Shown one piece after another: positions 42,801-47,938 of a stretch of 64,000 bases of DNA; the first letter of the stretch is position 1; each line of letters begins with the position of its first letter. Both the position numbers and the translations under genes were made by a program. The notes under the pieces were generated by a model that saw nothing but the letters and a program-made list of their open reading frames with translations, had not been told where the DNA came from and ran no database searches. This DNA is from Staphylococcus simulans (GTDB lineage: Bacteria; Bacillota; Bacilli; Staphylococcales; Staphylococcaceae), in the NCBI RefSeq assembly GCF_002902285.1, contig NZ_PPRU01000007.1:1-64000 (forward strand), written 5' to 3'.

Positions 42801-43709
42801 AGAGTGATCAGTGTCGGCACGAAAGTGGTCACAACGACAGATATCCCATATGACACAATCTACCAAGACAACCCGAACTTACCAGCAGGTACAGAATATG
42901 AAGTACAGCCAGGTAAAACAGGTCAAACACAAACAACAACAGTTTACGGCGTAGATCCGAAAACAGGTGAACTCATCAATCCAGATACAACAACAATTAC
43001 ACTGGTTGAAAAGGTAGACAGAATTGTTGAAAGAGGAACTGGCACAGTACCAGTTGACCCAGAAGATCCGGGCACAACACCAGAAGAACCAGAACAACCT
43101 GAAGATCCGGGTACAACACCAGAAGAACCAGAACAACCTGAAGATCCGGGCACAACACCAGAAGATCCAGGTACAACACCGGAAGAACCACAAGAGCCAG
43201 AAAATCCTGAGAAACCAACACCAGAAGTTCCAGAAACGCCAGGCACACCAGAACAGCCTGAAAATCCAACGCAACCAGAAAAACCAGAAGAGCCTGAAAC
43301 AGAAGTGCCAAATGAACCAAGCGAACCAAATCAACCAGAACAACCAATAACACCAAGTACACCTGAGACACCAACACAACCAGAAAAACCATCACAACCG
43401 ACATCACCAGAAGTTACTGTGCCATCTGAAGATAAAGATGGAGTAACGCCACCACATGTACCATCTGAACCTGAAACTAATGATGGTACAACAGTAACGA
43501 CTGAAGGTGAACAAGATGTACCAGCTCAGTCAGAAGCTGAAGGTAAACAACCAACAAAAGCAGATAAGCAACAAACTGCTAAAGATAAAGACTTACCTGA
43601 TACAGGTCAAGATGATGTGAAGAAAACATTATTCGGCACATTGTTCGCTGGTTTAGGTGCTTGGTTACTCTTTGGCAAACGTCGTAAGAAAGATAATGAA
43701 GAGAAATAA
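27864..43709 (+). CDS. Giant YSIRK/LPDTG surface adhesin with G5 superrepeats (5281 aa)
   Basis: ATG 27864 follows AGGAGG and gives a YSIRK signal peptide ([17 protein letters not shown], cleavage near A-R-A). Residues of about 45-290 are Ser/Thr/Pro-rich, possibly glycosylated; a short helical domain follows. Residues 386-800 or so are Asn/Thr/Gly-rich with repeated short strands (I-T-G-N-I-T-G-T, S-V-T-I-D-G-G-G-Y-T-L) and look like a beta-helix, as in pectate-lyase-like adhesive domains. Residues of about 893-5062 are G5-type modules (T-T-T-T-T-T-Y-x-V-D-x-x-T-G-x-L and P-V-x-x-I-V-E-Y-G) in a superrepeat of about 329 residues. A Pro/Glu-rich wall region and LPDTG (5244-5248), helix and K-R-R-K-K tail finish it. 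It extends the stalk logic of Aap/SasG (G5-E arrays) to about 4200 residues. No frameshift breaks the 15.8-kb frame. Confidence 0.95.
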   Translation: MKKLDFLPNRRNKYSIRKFTVGTASILLGTMLILGVNDEARAAENSTSDSSGSSSSSSTGSGDTSTTESTTETTPTQETQTNTPETTTNTTETAPQVDTSPPQEPAQNTTETTETPATSTPSGETSAPTTDPAPAPDTTTEQDSTPSNQESSTPTSSETPTPSQPSSSESSQTQSTPDTKTTPSTDAPSTDAPSSSNDTSSDSQTTPSNDTSSESQAAPSNDTSNLDTSTGTSGAPSTTDSNTTNSTANDTSTPNSTNDTTISSIESPTPTLSQDLSQTLDSSTDKESALTDYLATEENLSPEAAQQVVDGMAVDANTATDEEIAGALLTSYLLNTSSAPGSDPVGELPLTTSTQSSTTSSSTSISPTFRMMAFSAYAAPAPATQVSTWDQFIAALNDKTVSNIQLTGNITGTSSPNLQTSTGRSVTIDGGGYTLNTGTNIINAPATSGSWNMTYQNMNITTGNTGGLVNFGASTTTNNTISFNNVKHTGSNLVSSTLANQNVNVNISGNFSSISNDSTLNRSNIGAKNINIAPNATVNITRTGLGNALQVVDGGVIQTGTNSNITMNVSPTNPWGTTNGTTAFQVGNGGSVLIGDGSTLNVTGQNIFAFANDGKLYTGANSTINISQKGNGNIVDMGTGSTFEVGQYSKFIAYSDGHRAGDYSNNNLIGLDGNSQILIDEYATLFLDAKNHQWNPDTKTQVGAYNDLVNINATGTQSALLWVKDNATLDLRTDNRDYYAEVLSIPLGGTSQNRQFIFDNANYINFQKNSIVTSGQSTNGSKPNLIYMDPGSPGYMKWNGSYIVKTWNATHFSDPNQSADADTVWSDVVDLQAAQKGFSTGTPTYNTTESTSASSTPSGTSSKDLSTLNLNTIQRIVLISNNSVNPEAVPAQTTVETIEPSTSYQAVSDPTKPLGTETIVVEGVPGSQTVTTEPGKDTIVNVTQQPTNEVIGVNNVQATTTTIPYNTQYVGVNQPTDYTNVRTQGQAGSTTTTTTYTVDSTTGQLSNPVTTTSTVQPVTQVIEKGTVQTTTADVPYETIYRENPNLPQGTQNVVQQGVTGQTQTTTTYTVNQTTGALENPTKSTTTLTQKQDQIIEVGSGVTTSTTSPIPSGTTYVADPNPDAGVGDQTVVTQGQDGVATTVKEPGQEAVTTTTTPAVDEVISVDNVDTNVTPIQYNTVYRYNPDLAVGTTNTLVQEGQNGSTTTTTTYDVDATTGALSNPQTVTNTINPVDQIYEYGPVAGDTVYQVDPNLPYNQTNTVPGTPGDPNDPNNLPTDTIVYVGNVSTSTTPIIHSTKYIGVNEPTTYRNVVAEGSDGSTTTTTTYEVNPQTGELINPQINTETVPAENRIIEKGTVQVTTADVPYETIYRENPDLPQGTENVLQEGVVGQTQTTTTYTINSTTGELESPVSNTDTLVQAQDRIIEVGTGTTSVTTTPIPATTVYQANPDKDSGTGDQIVIVEGQDGVSTTVKEPGQEAVTTTTTPAVNEVIGVDNVDSATAPIPYETINRYNPTLPVGSQNVVVQEGKEGTATTIKTYEVDPATGALSNPVTTEEVSPSTPRIVEYGPVEGNTVYQVDPNLPYNQTNTVPGTPGDPNNPNNLPTDTIVYVGNVNTTNETLPYDTQYVGVNQPTDYTNVQTAGQNGVTTTTTTYEVDPNTGTLINPSISTQTTQPVTEVVEKGTVQVATTPVQYETIYQENANLPVGVQNEIQPGVVGETTTTTTYTVNPETGALENPSSTDATTVQKQDRIIEVGTGTTVVTTDPIAPTTVYEANPNPDAGTGDYTVITPGQAGETTTTKEPGQEPVTEITTQPVNEVIGVDNVDTTTETIPYQTETRYNPNLPVGSTDVVAQPGQDGVITTTTTYDVDTTTGQLSNPQVSTETTQPVTQIIEYGPVAGETIYQADPNLPYNETTTVEGTPGDPNDPNNLPTNTVIKVGNTTHELATLPYDTQYVGVSQPTDYTNVRTEGQEGSTATTTTYTVDPDTGALSNPVTSVQTIGPVTQVVEKGTVQTTTADVPYETIYRENPDLPQGTQNVVQQGVVGQTQTTTTYTVNPETGALESPTSDTITTIYKQDQIIEVGTGVTTSTTSPILPTTTYQANPDADPGTGDQVILVPGQEGVATTVKEPGKEAVTTTTTEPVNEVIGVDNVDTTTSTTAYDTITRYNPNLPTGSTNVVVQQGQDGVTTTTTTYEVDPTIGQLLNPQVETNTTEPVSQIVEYGPVAGNVVYQPDSNVPYNQTNTIEGTPGDPNDPNNLPTDTVVKVGNVQTDVTTQPYETTYVGVSQSTDYTNVQTQGQDGTTITTTTYQVDSNTGSLSNPVTAVQTIAPVTQVVEKGTVQTTTADVPYETIYRENPDLPQGTQNEVQTGITGQTQTTTTYTVNTQTGALESPVENTTTLVEKQDRIIEVGTGVTTSTTTPIPPETTYQANPDNDPGVGEQTIITQGQSGVSTTVKEPGQEAVTTTTTEPVTEVIGVDNVDVTQQDIPYNTIERYNPNLPVGTTNSVAQEGQTGLKTTTTTYEVDPDTGALLNPAINTTETAPVDRIIEYGPVAGEVIYQPDPSLLVGQQTTTEGVPGDPNDPNNLPTDTVVKVGNVDTATTILPHDVTYVAVDQPTDYKNVATTGVDGSTTTTTTYQVDPNTGVLSNPTSVNQTTEPVTEVVEIGTQQVTTAEVPYTTIYRENPDLAEGTQNELQAGVIGQTQTTTTYSVNPETGELYNPVANTVTLTEKQDRIVEVGTGVTVTDTTVIPPMTTYEAAPNPDAGVGNTTVITEGVPGESTTKKAPGQDPVTETTTPPVNEVIGVDNVDTTTDTIPFDTQYVAVDQPIGYENVATSGQNGTTTTTTTYQVDPNTGALISPETTTTTEQPVAQVIEIGTKQVTTNDIPFNTTYVDNPNLPVGTENEVQAGIVGQEEITTTYTVNQTTGALENPVSVTTTQVEKQDRIIERGTGVTTTEVTELPPKTIYVADSDSDAGVGGTTVLTPGQAGSTTTTTEPGQTPVTETVPAVDQVVGVDNVDTSTTDVPFETQYVGVNQPVGYENVATTGQNGTETTTTTYDVNPETGALTNPQVSTTSTPATAQVVEIGTTQVETNDVNYETIYRENPDLPAGTQNEIQAGITGQTQTITTYTVNAQTGALENPTSNTVTTKEVQNRIVEVGTGVTTQTTTPIAPTTSYTANHDTAQPIGEQTVITEGVPGESTTTKAPGQEPVTETTTQPVNEVIGVNNVTQTETDVPYETIIRYNPNLPVGTTDYVAQTGQNGSTISTTTYEVDTNTGALINPNTQTTTVDPVNQIVEYGPVAGGTTYQADPTLPAGQTSTVPGQPGDPNDPNNLPTDTVVKVGNVTTETSPVPYNTQYVGVSEPTTYTNVQTPGQNGTETTTTTYTVNPETGALESPATTTTTIPSTTEVIEKGTVQVVNTDIPYDTVYRENPDLPAGTQNEIQAGSVGTSQTTTTYQVNGQTGALENPTSETTILSGAQTRIIEVGVGTTVTTTDVIEPKTNYVANPDADPGTGDQTVITPGEPGESTTTKAPGQEPVTETTTPAVDEVIGVDNVDTTTQTIPYETIIRYNPDLPVGTVNQVVQEGQDGTTTTTTTYDVDSTTGTLSNPQVTQSTTAPINKIVEYGPVEGTIVYQPDANLPYGETETNPGTPGDPNDPNNLPTETVVKVGNQVTTTDALPYDTQYVPTTEPVGYENVKVAGQDGTSTTTTVYDVDPTTGTLSNPAVTTNTTPAVTQVVEKGTTQVTTSAVPYDTVYVENPNLPEGAQNVLQEGSAGQTQTTTVYSLNAETGALENPVSSTVTTQEAINRIIEVGTGVTTTTTTPIAPTTSYEANPDYTQPVGTQTVTVPGQAGESTTTKAPGQEAVTETTIPAVNEIIGVNNVERTETTIPYETIVRYNPSLPVGTTDYVAQEGTNGTTTTTTTYEVDNQTGALTNPQTQTTTVDAVNRIVEYGPAEGGIIYQPDATLPAGQTSTTPGTPGDPNDPDNLPTDTIVKVGNTTTETTQVPYETKYVGVDAPTTYTNVQTPGQTGTETTTTTYSVNPSTGALSNPQITTTSTPAVDEVIEKGTTQVTTADVPYNVVYKENPNLPQGTENVLQAGITGQTQTTVTYTVNPQTGELENPLSTDQVLVEKQDLIIEVGVGTTSTTTTEIPPETTYVANPDPDAGTGDTQVVTPGVPGESTTTKTPGQEAVTEVTTPAVNEVIGVDNVDTTTKTIPYETIIRYNPDLPVGTTDYVAQEGQNGVTTTTTTYEVDSQTGALTNPQTETQTTNPVQRIVEYGPVEGGVVYQPDSSVPYGETVTVPGTPGDPNDPNNPPTETVVKVGNMTTDTTPVAYDTQYVPTTQPVGYENITTPGQDGVVTTTTIYQVDKTTGTLINPEVTSIKTPPVTQIVEKGTTQTSTNDVPYETVYIENPNLPQGTQNELQAGVTGQTTTTVTYTLNPQTGALENPTEVTTTDIAKQDRIIEVGSGTTTSTTTPIAPQTSYEANPDVSQPIGTQTVITEGQPGESTTTKEPGQEAVTEVTTPAVNEVIGVNNVEQTTETIPYDTIVRYNPNLPVGTTDHVAQEGQNGVTTKTTTYEVDATTGALINPITNTETTNPVQRIVEYGPAAGQVVYQPDPNLPAGETRTVEGQPEDPNDPDNPPTNTVVYVGNVVTDSTSVPYDTQYISTDEPIGYESVVTPGQDGTTTTTTTYEVDPMTGALVNPTTSTETTSPTSQIVAKGTTQTTTNDVPFETIYQENPNLPQGTQNEVQAGITGQTETTTTYTVNPETGALENPSTVTTTVTPAQNRVIEIGVGTTATTTTEIPPSTSYEANPDPSQPIGTQTVTTEGQPGIETTTKVPGQPATSEITTPPVNEVVGVNNVEQTTTPIPFETIIRYNPDLPVGTVNHVAQEGQNGVTTTTTTYEVDKTTGALLNPTTTESVTTPPVDRVIEYGPVAPSTTYRPNPDLPVGETQVIEEGTPGDPNDPNNLPKDRVISVGTKVVTTTDIPYDTIYQDNPNLPAGTEYEVQPGKTGQTQTTTVYGVDPKTGELINPDTTTITLVEKVDRIVERGTGTVPVDPEDPGTTPEEPEQPEDPGTTPEEPEQPEDPGTTPEDPGTTPEEPQEPENPEKPTPEVPETPGTPEQPENPTQPEKPEEPETEVPNEPSEPNQPEQPITPSTPETPTQPEKPSQPTSPEVTVPSEDKDGVTPPHVPSEPETNDGTTVTTEGEQDVPAQSEAEGKQPTKADKQQTAKDKDLPDTGQDDVKKTLFGTLFAGLGAWLLFGKRRKKDNEEK
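29020..30260 (+). other. Coding segment of predicted beta-helix adhesive domain
   Basis: Within the giant adhesin, this part encodes short repeating strands rich in Asn, Thr and Gly and a W-D-Q-F-I-A-A-L-N-D start typical of pectate-lyase-like adhesive domains. It is the only large non-repetitive folded domain and so the probable ligand-binding tip. Confidence 0.6.
30541..43047 (+). repeat. G5-module superrepeat array (period ~987 bp)
   Basis: Five module types recur in order: m1 (x-T-Q-Y-V-G-V to V-V-E-K-G-T), m2 (Y-E-T-I-Y-R-E-N-P to I-I-E-V-G-T-G), m3 (ending N-E-V-I-G-V-D-N-V-D), m4 (I-x-R-Y-N-P to I-V-E-Y-G-P-V-A-G) and m5 (a short linker with G-T-P-G-D-P-N-D-P-N-N-L-P-T-D-T). The m5 linker occurs 11 times near 31650, 32640, 33625, 34605, 35595, 37840, 38820, 39805, 40790, 41775 and 42765. 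Spacing is 980-990 bases except for one gap of about 2245. The array opens with an extra m3 and closes with an extra m2. Confidence 0.85.
43050..43420 (+). repeat. Pro/Glu-rich wall-spanning repeats
   Basis: Coding repeats of P-E-D-P-G-T-T-P-E-E-P-E-Q and related P-E-x-P units between the G5 array and the LPDTG signal. Such extended Pro-rich segments usually cross the cell wall. Confidence 0.8.
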
Positions 43710-43740
43710 GTATTAAATTTAAAAACTGAATAAGTAAGAT

Positions 43741-43776
43741 GAGACGTCCTTTGAAAGTTCAAGGGGCGTCTTTTTT
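43741..43776 (+). terminator. Terminator of the giant adhesin gene
   Basis: The stem agacgtcctttgaa / ttcaaggggcgtct (G-U pairs) is followed by six T. Confidence 0.88.
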
Positions 43777-44136
43777 ATGATTTTATTTCTGAAATGGTAA
43801 AGGAGAGATTGTGTTAATTGTATGTAAAGAATGTTAAGTGAGTGTTGATTTTATAATTAGTTTATTAATGGTATGTAATTCTAAAATTAGGATTGTTAAA
43901 TAATAATTTTAATTACGAATATTGATTGAATACTTTTTACTTAGTGGATTATACTGTTACTAAATTGGAACATAATATCTAATTAGAATATTTGCGATGT
44001 GTGTTGAAATGGCAGAAATCTTTTCGGATGGAAGCGATAAACAAAAAACCATTTGGATATTTGGCAGATATTCTAAAGTATTATTTCTTGGCATCATAGT
44101 GAGAGATAATCGTTAAAGATAAAGGAGAAGATAGCT
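43777..44136 (+). other. Intergenic leader of the polysaccharide operon
   Basis: About 360 bases of very AT-rich DNA with no ORF of note. A TATACT-like -10 lies near 43949 without a good -35. The operon promoter must be here, but I cannot place it. A ribosome site AAAGGAG precedes the first gene. Confidence 0.4.
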
Positions 44137-45342
44137 ATGCAAATACCATTTAGTCCGCCTAAAATTTCTGAAGAGGCCATCGAAAGTGTTGTGGAAACTT
44201 TAAGATGCGGTTGGATTACGACAGGGCCTAAAACGAAAGCATTTGAGGAAGCGTTAACTGACTATATGGGGACAGAAGGTACAGTCGCAATGAACTCAGC
44301 AACGGCAGCTTTAGAAATGACATTACGTTTATTAGGTATCGGCGAAGGGGACGAAGTCATCACTTCTGCTTATACATACACCGCTTCAGCCTCAGTCATC
44401 GCCCATGTCGGCGCTAAAATTGTATTAGTAGACACGCAAAAAGACTCCTTAGAAATGGATTACACACAACTCGAAGATAAAATCACAGAAAACACAAAAG
44501 CCATTATTCCTGTGGATATTGCAGGTCAATTATGCGATTACGATCGATTATTTGAAATTGCATGTCGTAAACAAGCACTTTTCCACACGGAAAATCCTGT
44601 GCACGCTTTATTAAATCGTATAGCGATTATTAATGATGGTGCCCATTCATTCGGCGCGACCAAAGGGGAAAACAAAAGCGGCAGCTTCGCAGACTTTACC
44701 ACATTCTCTTTCCATGCGGTAAAAAATCTGACGACTGCTGAAGGTGGGGCAGTTACATGGACGAAAGATTACGAAGCACATGGTTTTGATTTACAGAAAC
44801 TATACAAAACTTCTATTCTGCACGGTCAAAGTAAAGATGCCTTATCTAAAATGCAGAAAGGGAACTGGGAATATGACATCTCAGAGTTAGGTTACAAATT
44901 CAATATGACAGATATCAATGCGGCCATTGGTTTGGATCAACTCAATCATTATGATGAAAACTTAGCACGCCGTAAAGAAGTGGTACGTTTATATGATGAA
45001 AATTTAAACTCAGATGTTATCAAGACGCTAAAACACTTTGATAATGATAAAGAATCCAGCTGTCACTTATATATCACGTGGATTAAAGGGGCAACAGAAG
45101 AACAACGTAATGCGATTATTGAACATTTGGCGGATGAAGGTATTGCGACAAATGTGCATTATAAACCGTTACCGATGTTTTCAGCGTACCAAGAATATGG
45201 CTTTGACATTAAAGATTTCCCGAATGCGTATGCGCATTATGTGAACGAATTGACATTACCGCTCTATCCGCAGTTAACTGATGAACAAGTAGAATACATT
45301 ATTAAACAAGTGAATGAAGCAGTCGGCGGGGTGCTGGTATGA
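44137..45342 (+). CDS. DegT/DnrJ/EryC1/StrS-type sugar aminotransferase
   Basis: 401 residues. A PLP-dependent nucleotide-sugar aminotransferase: G-P-K-T-K-A-F-E near the N-terminus, M-N-S-A-T-A-A-L-E-M-T-L for phosphate binding, D-G-A-H-S-F-G-A with the PLP-ring Asp, and the Schiff-base Lys in S-F-H-A-V-K-N-L-T-T-A-E-G-G (about residue 200). Such enzymes convert UDP- or dTDP-4-keto sugars to 4-amino sugars. It is the first gene of a seven-gene operon; its stop overlaps the next start (ATGA). No 4,6-dehydratase to supply a keto sugar is encoded in the operon, so that activity would have to come from elsewhere in the genome. Confidence 0.93.
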   Translation: MQIPFSPPKISEEAIESVVETLRCGWITTGPKTKAFEEALTDYMGTEGTVAMNSATAALEMTLRLLGIGEGDEVITSAYTYTASASVIAHVGAKIVLVDTQKDSLEMDYTQLEDKITENTKAIIPVDIAGQLCDYDRLFEIACRKQALFHTENPVHALLNRIAIINDGAHSFGATKGENKSGSFADFTTFSFHAVKNLTTAEGGAVTWTKDYEAHGFDLQKLYKTSILHGQSKDALSKMQKGNWEYDISELGYKFNMTDINAAIGLDQLNHYDENLARRKEVVRLYDENLNSDVIKTLKHFDNDKESSCHLYITWIKGATEEQRNAIIEHLADEGIATNVHYKPLPMFSAYQEYGFDIKDFPNAYAHYVNELTLPLYPQLTDEQVEYIIKQVNEAVGGVLV

Positions 45343-46448
45343 AGAAGGTCTTAATTCTAGGTGTGGCACCTGTACAAGCTGAAGCTATTGAGAAATTAAA
45401 AGAGATGGGTTACGAAACACATGCGTTGGCCATGAAAAAAGATGGCCCTGGTGCTGACAGTGCAGATTATTTCGAAGAGATTAATATTATAGATGAAGCG
45501 GCAGTCATCGCTTATATCAAACAACATCATATTGATGCTGTTTATTCAGTAGGCTCAGATTTGGCTATGCCAGTTGCGAATAAAATCTCAGAAGCCTTAG
45601 ATTTACCACACTTTGTCAGTTATGACACAGCATATGCATGTAATCACAAAGATGTAATGCGTGCACAAACCAAAGGGATTACAGGTTCTGTCCCTTTTGA
45701 AATCACAAAAGATGTGAACCATCAAACAGAAATTGACTACCCAGTCTTTGTGAAACCGACAGATGGTCAAGGACAACGTGGCATTACTTTAGTGACACAA
45801 GCTGCTGATTTACCAGAAGCGATTGCTTATGCGGTGGATCAGTCTAGAGAAGGCGCAGCAATTATTGAACGCTATATCGATGGTTATGAAATTTCAGTGA
45901 ATGGCTATGTTGTAGATGGCGAACTGCAATTTACCTTGGTATCGATGCGCGAAACATGGCCGCAACACCCAGGTTTAATCCATAAACATATTATCGACCC
46001 TGATTATGATTATCCTATGGCTTCTATTGAAGCAGCGATTGCAGCACACTTAGAGACCCTGAAAATTCAAAACGGTCCTGTGTATGCGCAAGTAAAAGTA
46101 ATGAATCACGAAGCATTTATTATTGAAATTACGCCACGCTTTGATGGTTGTCATATGCATAAATTGATTCAATATTATAATCATGATGACTTATTAGAGA
46201 AAACGTTCAAGCATCTTCTAGAAGAACAAGCCCCTACATTTACGGAAGCGACAACGACACAACCAGTAGTCTTAGAATTTATGTGTGAGACACCGAAACA
46301 ACCGATTGATTATTATCAATTCAAAGTACCAGATCATACTTTAGAAAGCTATCGTTATTACCAACAAGGAGAATTCATCAGACCTGTTAACGGTGTGTAT
46401 GACAAAGTGGGCTTTTATATTTATCCGCTGATGAAGGAGGAAGATTAA
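45339..46448 (+). CDS. ATP-grasp ligase
   Basis: 369 residues, overlapping the aminotransferase gene by 4 bases. ATP-grasp fold of the carbamoyl-phosphate-synthase/PurK type: an N-terminal Rossmann-like start (K-K-V-L-I-L-G-V-A-P), a glycine-rich loop (F-V-K-P-T-D-G-Q-G-Q-R-G-I), I-I-E-R-Y-I-D-G-Y-E and Mg2+ ligands in I-I-E-I-T-P-R-F-D-G. These enzymes join a carboxylate to an amine through an acyl-phosphate. Next to a sugar aminotransferase, the simplest reading is that it adds an amino acid or other acid to the new amino group; this is inference. Confidence 0.88.
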   Translation: MKKVLILGVAPVQAEAIEKLKEMGYETHALAMKKDGPGADSADYFEEINIIDEAAVIAYIKQHHIDAVYSVGSDLAMPVANKISEALDLPHFVSYDTAYACNHKDVMRAQTKGITGSVPFEITKDVNHQTEIDYPVFVKPTDGQGQRGITLVTQAADLPEAIAYAVDQSREGAAIIERYIDGYEISVNGYVVDGELQFTLVSMRETWPQHPGLIHKHIIDPDYDYPMASIEAAIAAHLETLKIQNGPVYAQVKVMNHEAFIIEITPRFDGCHMHKLIQYYNHDDLLEKTFKHLLEEQAPTFTEATTTQPVVLEFMCETPKQPIDYYQFKVPDHTLESYRYYQQGEFIRPVNGVYDKVGFYIYPLMKEED

Positions 46449-47354
46449 ATGGCCTTTAGAATTACAGGCGGTACAGGATTGCTTGGTCGCTATCTGACTG
46501 CTTTATTAGAAGATAAAGCTATTGATTATACAGTTTTATCACGTCGTCAAAATACAGAAGATGCGCATCAAGTTCAAACCGATTACAGCGAGGCTTCTTT
46601 GGAGATGATATTTCAAGAAGATGATGTCATTGTTCATCTGGCAGGTAATAGAGGACCAAAGAAAAACATCAGCAGTTATACAGAAGAAGTACAGATGGCA
46701 CAACATGTGTTTGAAGCGGCGCTTGAACAAAAATGTAAAAAAGTAATCGTGGCTTCTTCTATTTCTGTATATGATGATACTTCTACATTGCCTTGGCAGG
46801 AAGAAGACGCAGTGAATGATGTGCCGAAGTCTTTATATGGTTTGAATAAACGTTATATTGAACAGCTGGCTGCGTATTATCGTAAGCATTATCAGTTGGA
46901 TATAGTGTGTTTACGTTTCTCTCATTTATTTGGCGCACATGAGAAAAATAACTATATGATTAATTATTTTATGCGCTTAGCTTTGTTAGGGAAGCCCTTA
47001 ACAGTAATGGGTGAGAGTGATGTATCACGCGAATTTTTATATGCGAAAGATGCGGCAAATGCGATTTGGCAAGCGTCACAGTATCCAAATGCTTCCTTAA
47101 TTCAAAACATTAAAGGCAGTGAAACGTTAACGAACCTAGAAGTGGCGCAACATATCAATCAAGTGTTCGGCAATCCGACTGACATTCAACGTCAAGATGA
47201 AGATGTGCCGGATTATTTTGAACCTTCTTATATGGATGGTACACGAGCACAACAAGAAATTGATTTTGTCCCTCAATATCAGTTTATAGATGCATTACAA
47301 GAAATTTATCGAGAAATGGAGGGGCTGCGTGATGAGTTACCGGAAAAATATTAA
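46449..47354 (+). CDS. NAD-dependent epimerase/dehydratase (extended SDR)
   Basis: 301 residues; ATG follows the previous stop directly, with AGGAGGA inside the upstream gene. SDR features: nucleotide-binding T-G-G-T-G-L-L-G-R near the N-terminus, V-I-V-H-L-A-G-N, S-S-I-S-V-Y-D, and the catalytic Y-G-L-N-K (Tyr-x-x-x-Lys). It probably modifies a nucleotide sugar for the polymer (epimerisation, reduction or dehydration). Short for a 4,6-dehydratase. It overlaps the next gene by 23 bases. Confidence 0.88.
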   Translation: MAFRITGGTGLLGRYLTALLEDKAIDYTVLSRRQNTEDAHQVQTDYSEASLEMIFQEDDVIVHLAGNRGPKKNISSYTEEVQMAQHVFEAALEQKCKKVIVASSISVYDDTSTLPWQEEDAVNDVPKSLYGLNKRYIEQLAAYYRKHYQLDIVCLRFSHLFGAHEKNNYMINYFMRLALLGKPLTVMGESDVSREFLYAKDAANAIWQASQYPNASLIQNIKGSETLTNLEVAQHINQVFGNPTDIQRQDEDVPDYFEPSYMDGTRAQQEIDFVPQYQFIDALQEIYREMEGLRDELPEKY

Positions 47355-47922
47355 GCGTTTGTTAGATGTGTTGTTATTTGTAGCGTTGTTGCCGGTGTTA
47401 TTAATTGTAGCTTTGCCTGTTAGTATAATGATTAAGAGAGAAGATAGAGGCAGTATCTTATATAATGGACGACGTTTAGGTGTCGGTATGTTGCCTTTTG
47501 AAATGCATAAGTTTCGTACGATGAAAGAAAACGCACAAGATATTCGTAATGCGGATGGCAGTACGTTCAATAGTGATCAAGACCCACGTGTGACAAATAT
47601 CGGTCGTGTGTTACGTCAAACAAGTATTGATGAATTACCGCAATTGCTGAACGTATTAAAAGGTGACATGAGCTTTGTCGGACCGCGTCCGAGTCCGCTT
47701 GGCAATACACATCGTTATCCGGATTACTATAAAACAAAGTTTCATGTGAAACCTGGTATTACGGGTTTAACACAAGCTTTGTTGCGAAATAGTGCTTCGA
47801 TGGAAGAACGTATGCGTTTAGATGCTTTCTATGCGGCGAATGTCAGCTTTAAAATGGATGCATTTGTGATTTATAAAACGATTTCAACGGTGTTATTACG
47901 AAAAAATATTAATCAGAAGTAA
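47332..47922 (+). CDS. Monotopic undecaprenyl-phosphate sugar phosphotransferase (PglC-like)
   Basis: 196 residues from ATG 47332, which has GGAGGGG 7 bases upstream; the longer frame has no such site. One N-terminal membrane-associated hydrophobic helix, then the bacterial sugar transferase domain: K-F-R-T-M, the conserved acidic pair region R-Q-T-S-I-D-E-L-P-Q-L-L-N-V-L-K-G-D-M-S-F-V-G-P-R-P, and K-P-G-I-T-G-L-T-Q. It starts repeat-unit assembly by moving a phosphosugar to the lipid carrier. It is the small form without the four extra N-terminal helices of WbaP-type enzymes. Acts at the inner face of the membrane. Confidence 0.93.
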   Translation: MSYRKNIKRLLDVLLFVALLPVLLIVALPVSIMIKREDRGSILYNGRRLGVGMLPFEMHKFRTMKENAQDIRNADGSTFNSDQDPRVTNIGRVLRQTSIDELPQLLNVLKGDMSFVGPRPSPLGNTHRYPDYYKTKFHVKPGITGLTQALLRNSASMEERMRLDAFYAANVSFKMDAFVIYKTISTVLLRKNINQK

Positions 47923-47938
47923 GAGAGGAATAGCACTT

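Noticed and set aside
28068-43407. Many long antisense and alternate-frame ORFs inside the giant adhesin gene
   Set aside because: They follow from Thr/Val/Pro-rich repetitive codons lacking stops in other frames; they show low-complexity Cys/Arg/Leu composition, no ribosome sites and no family motifs.
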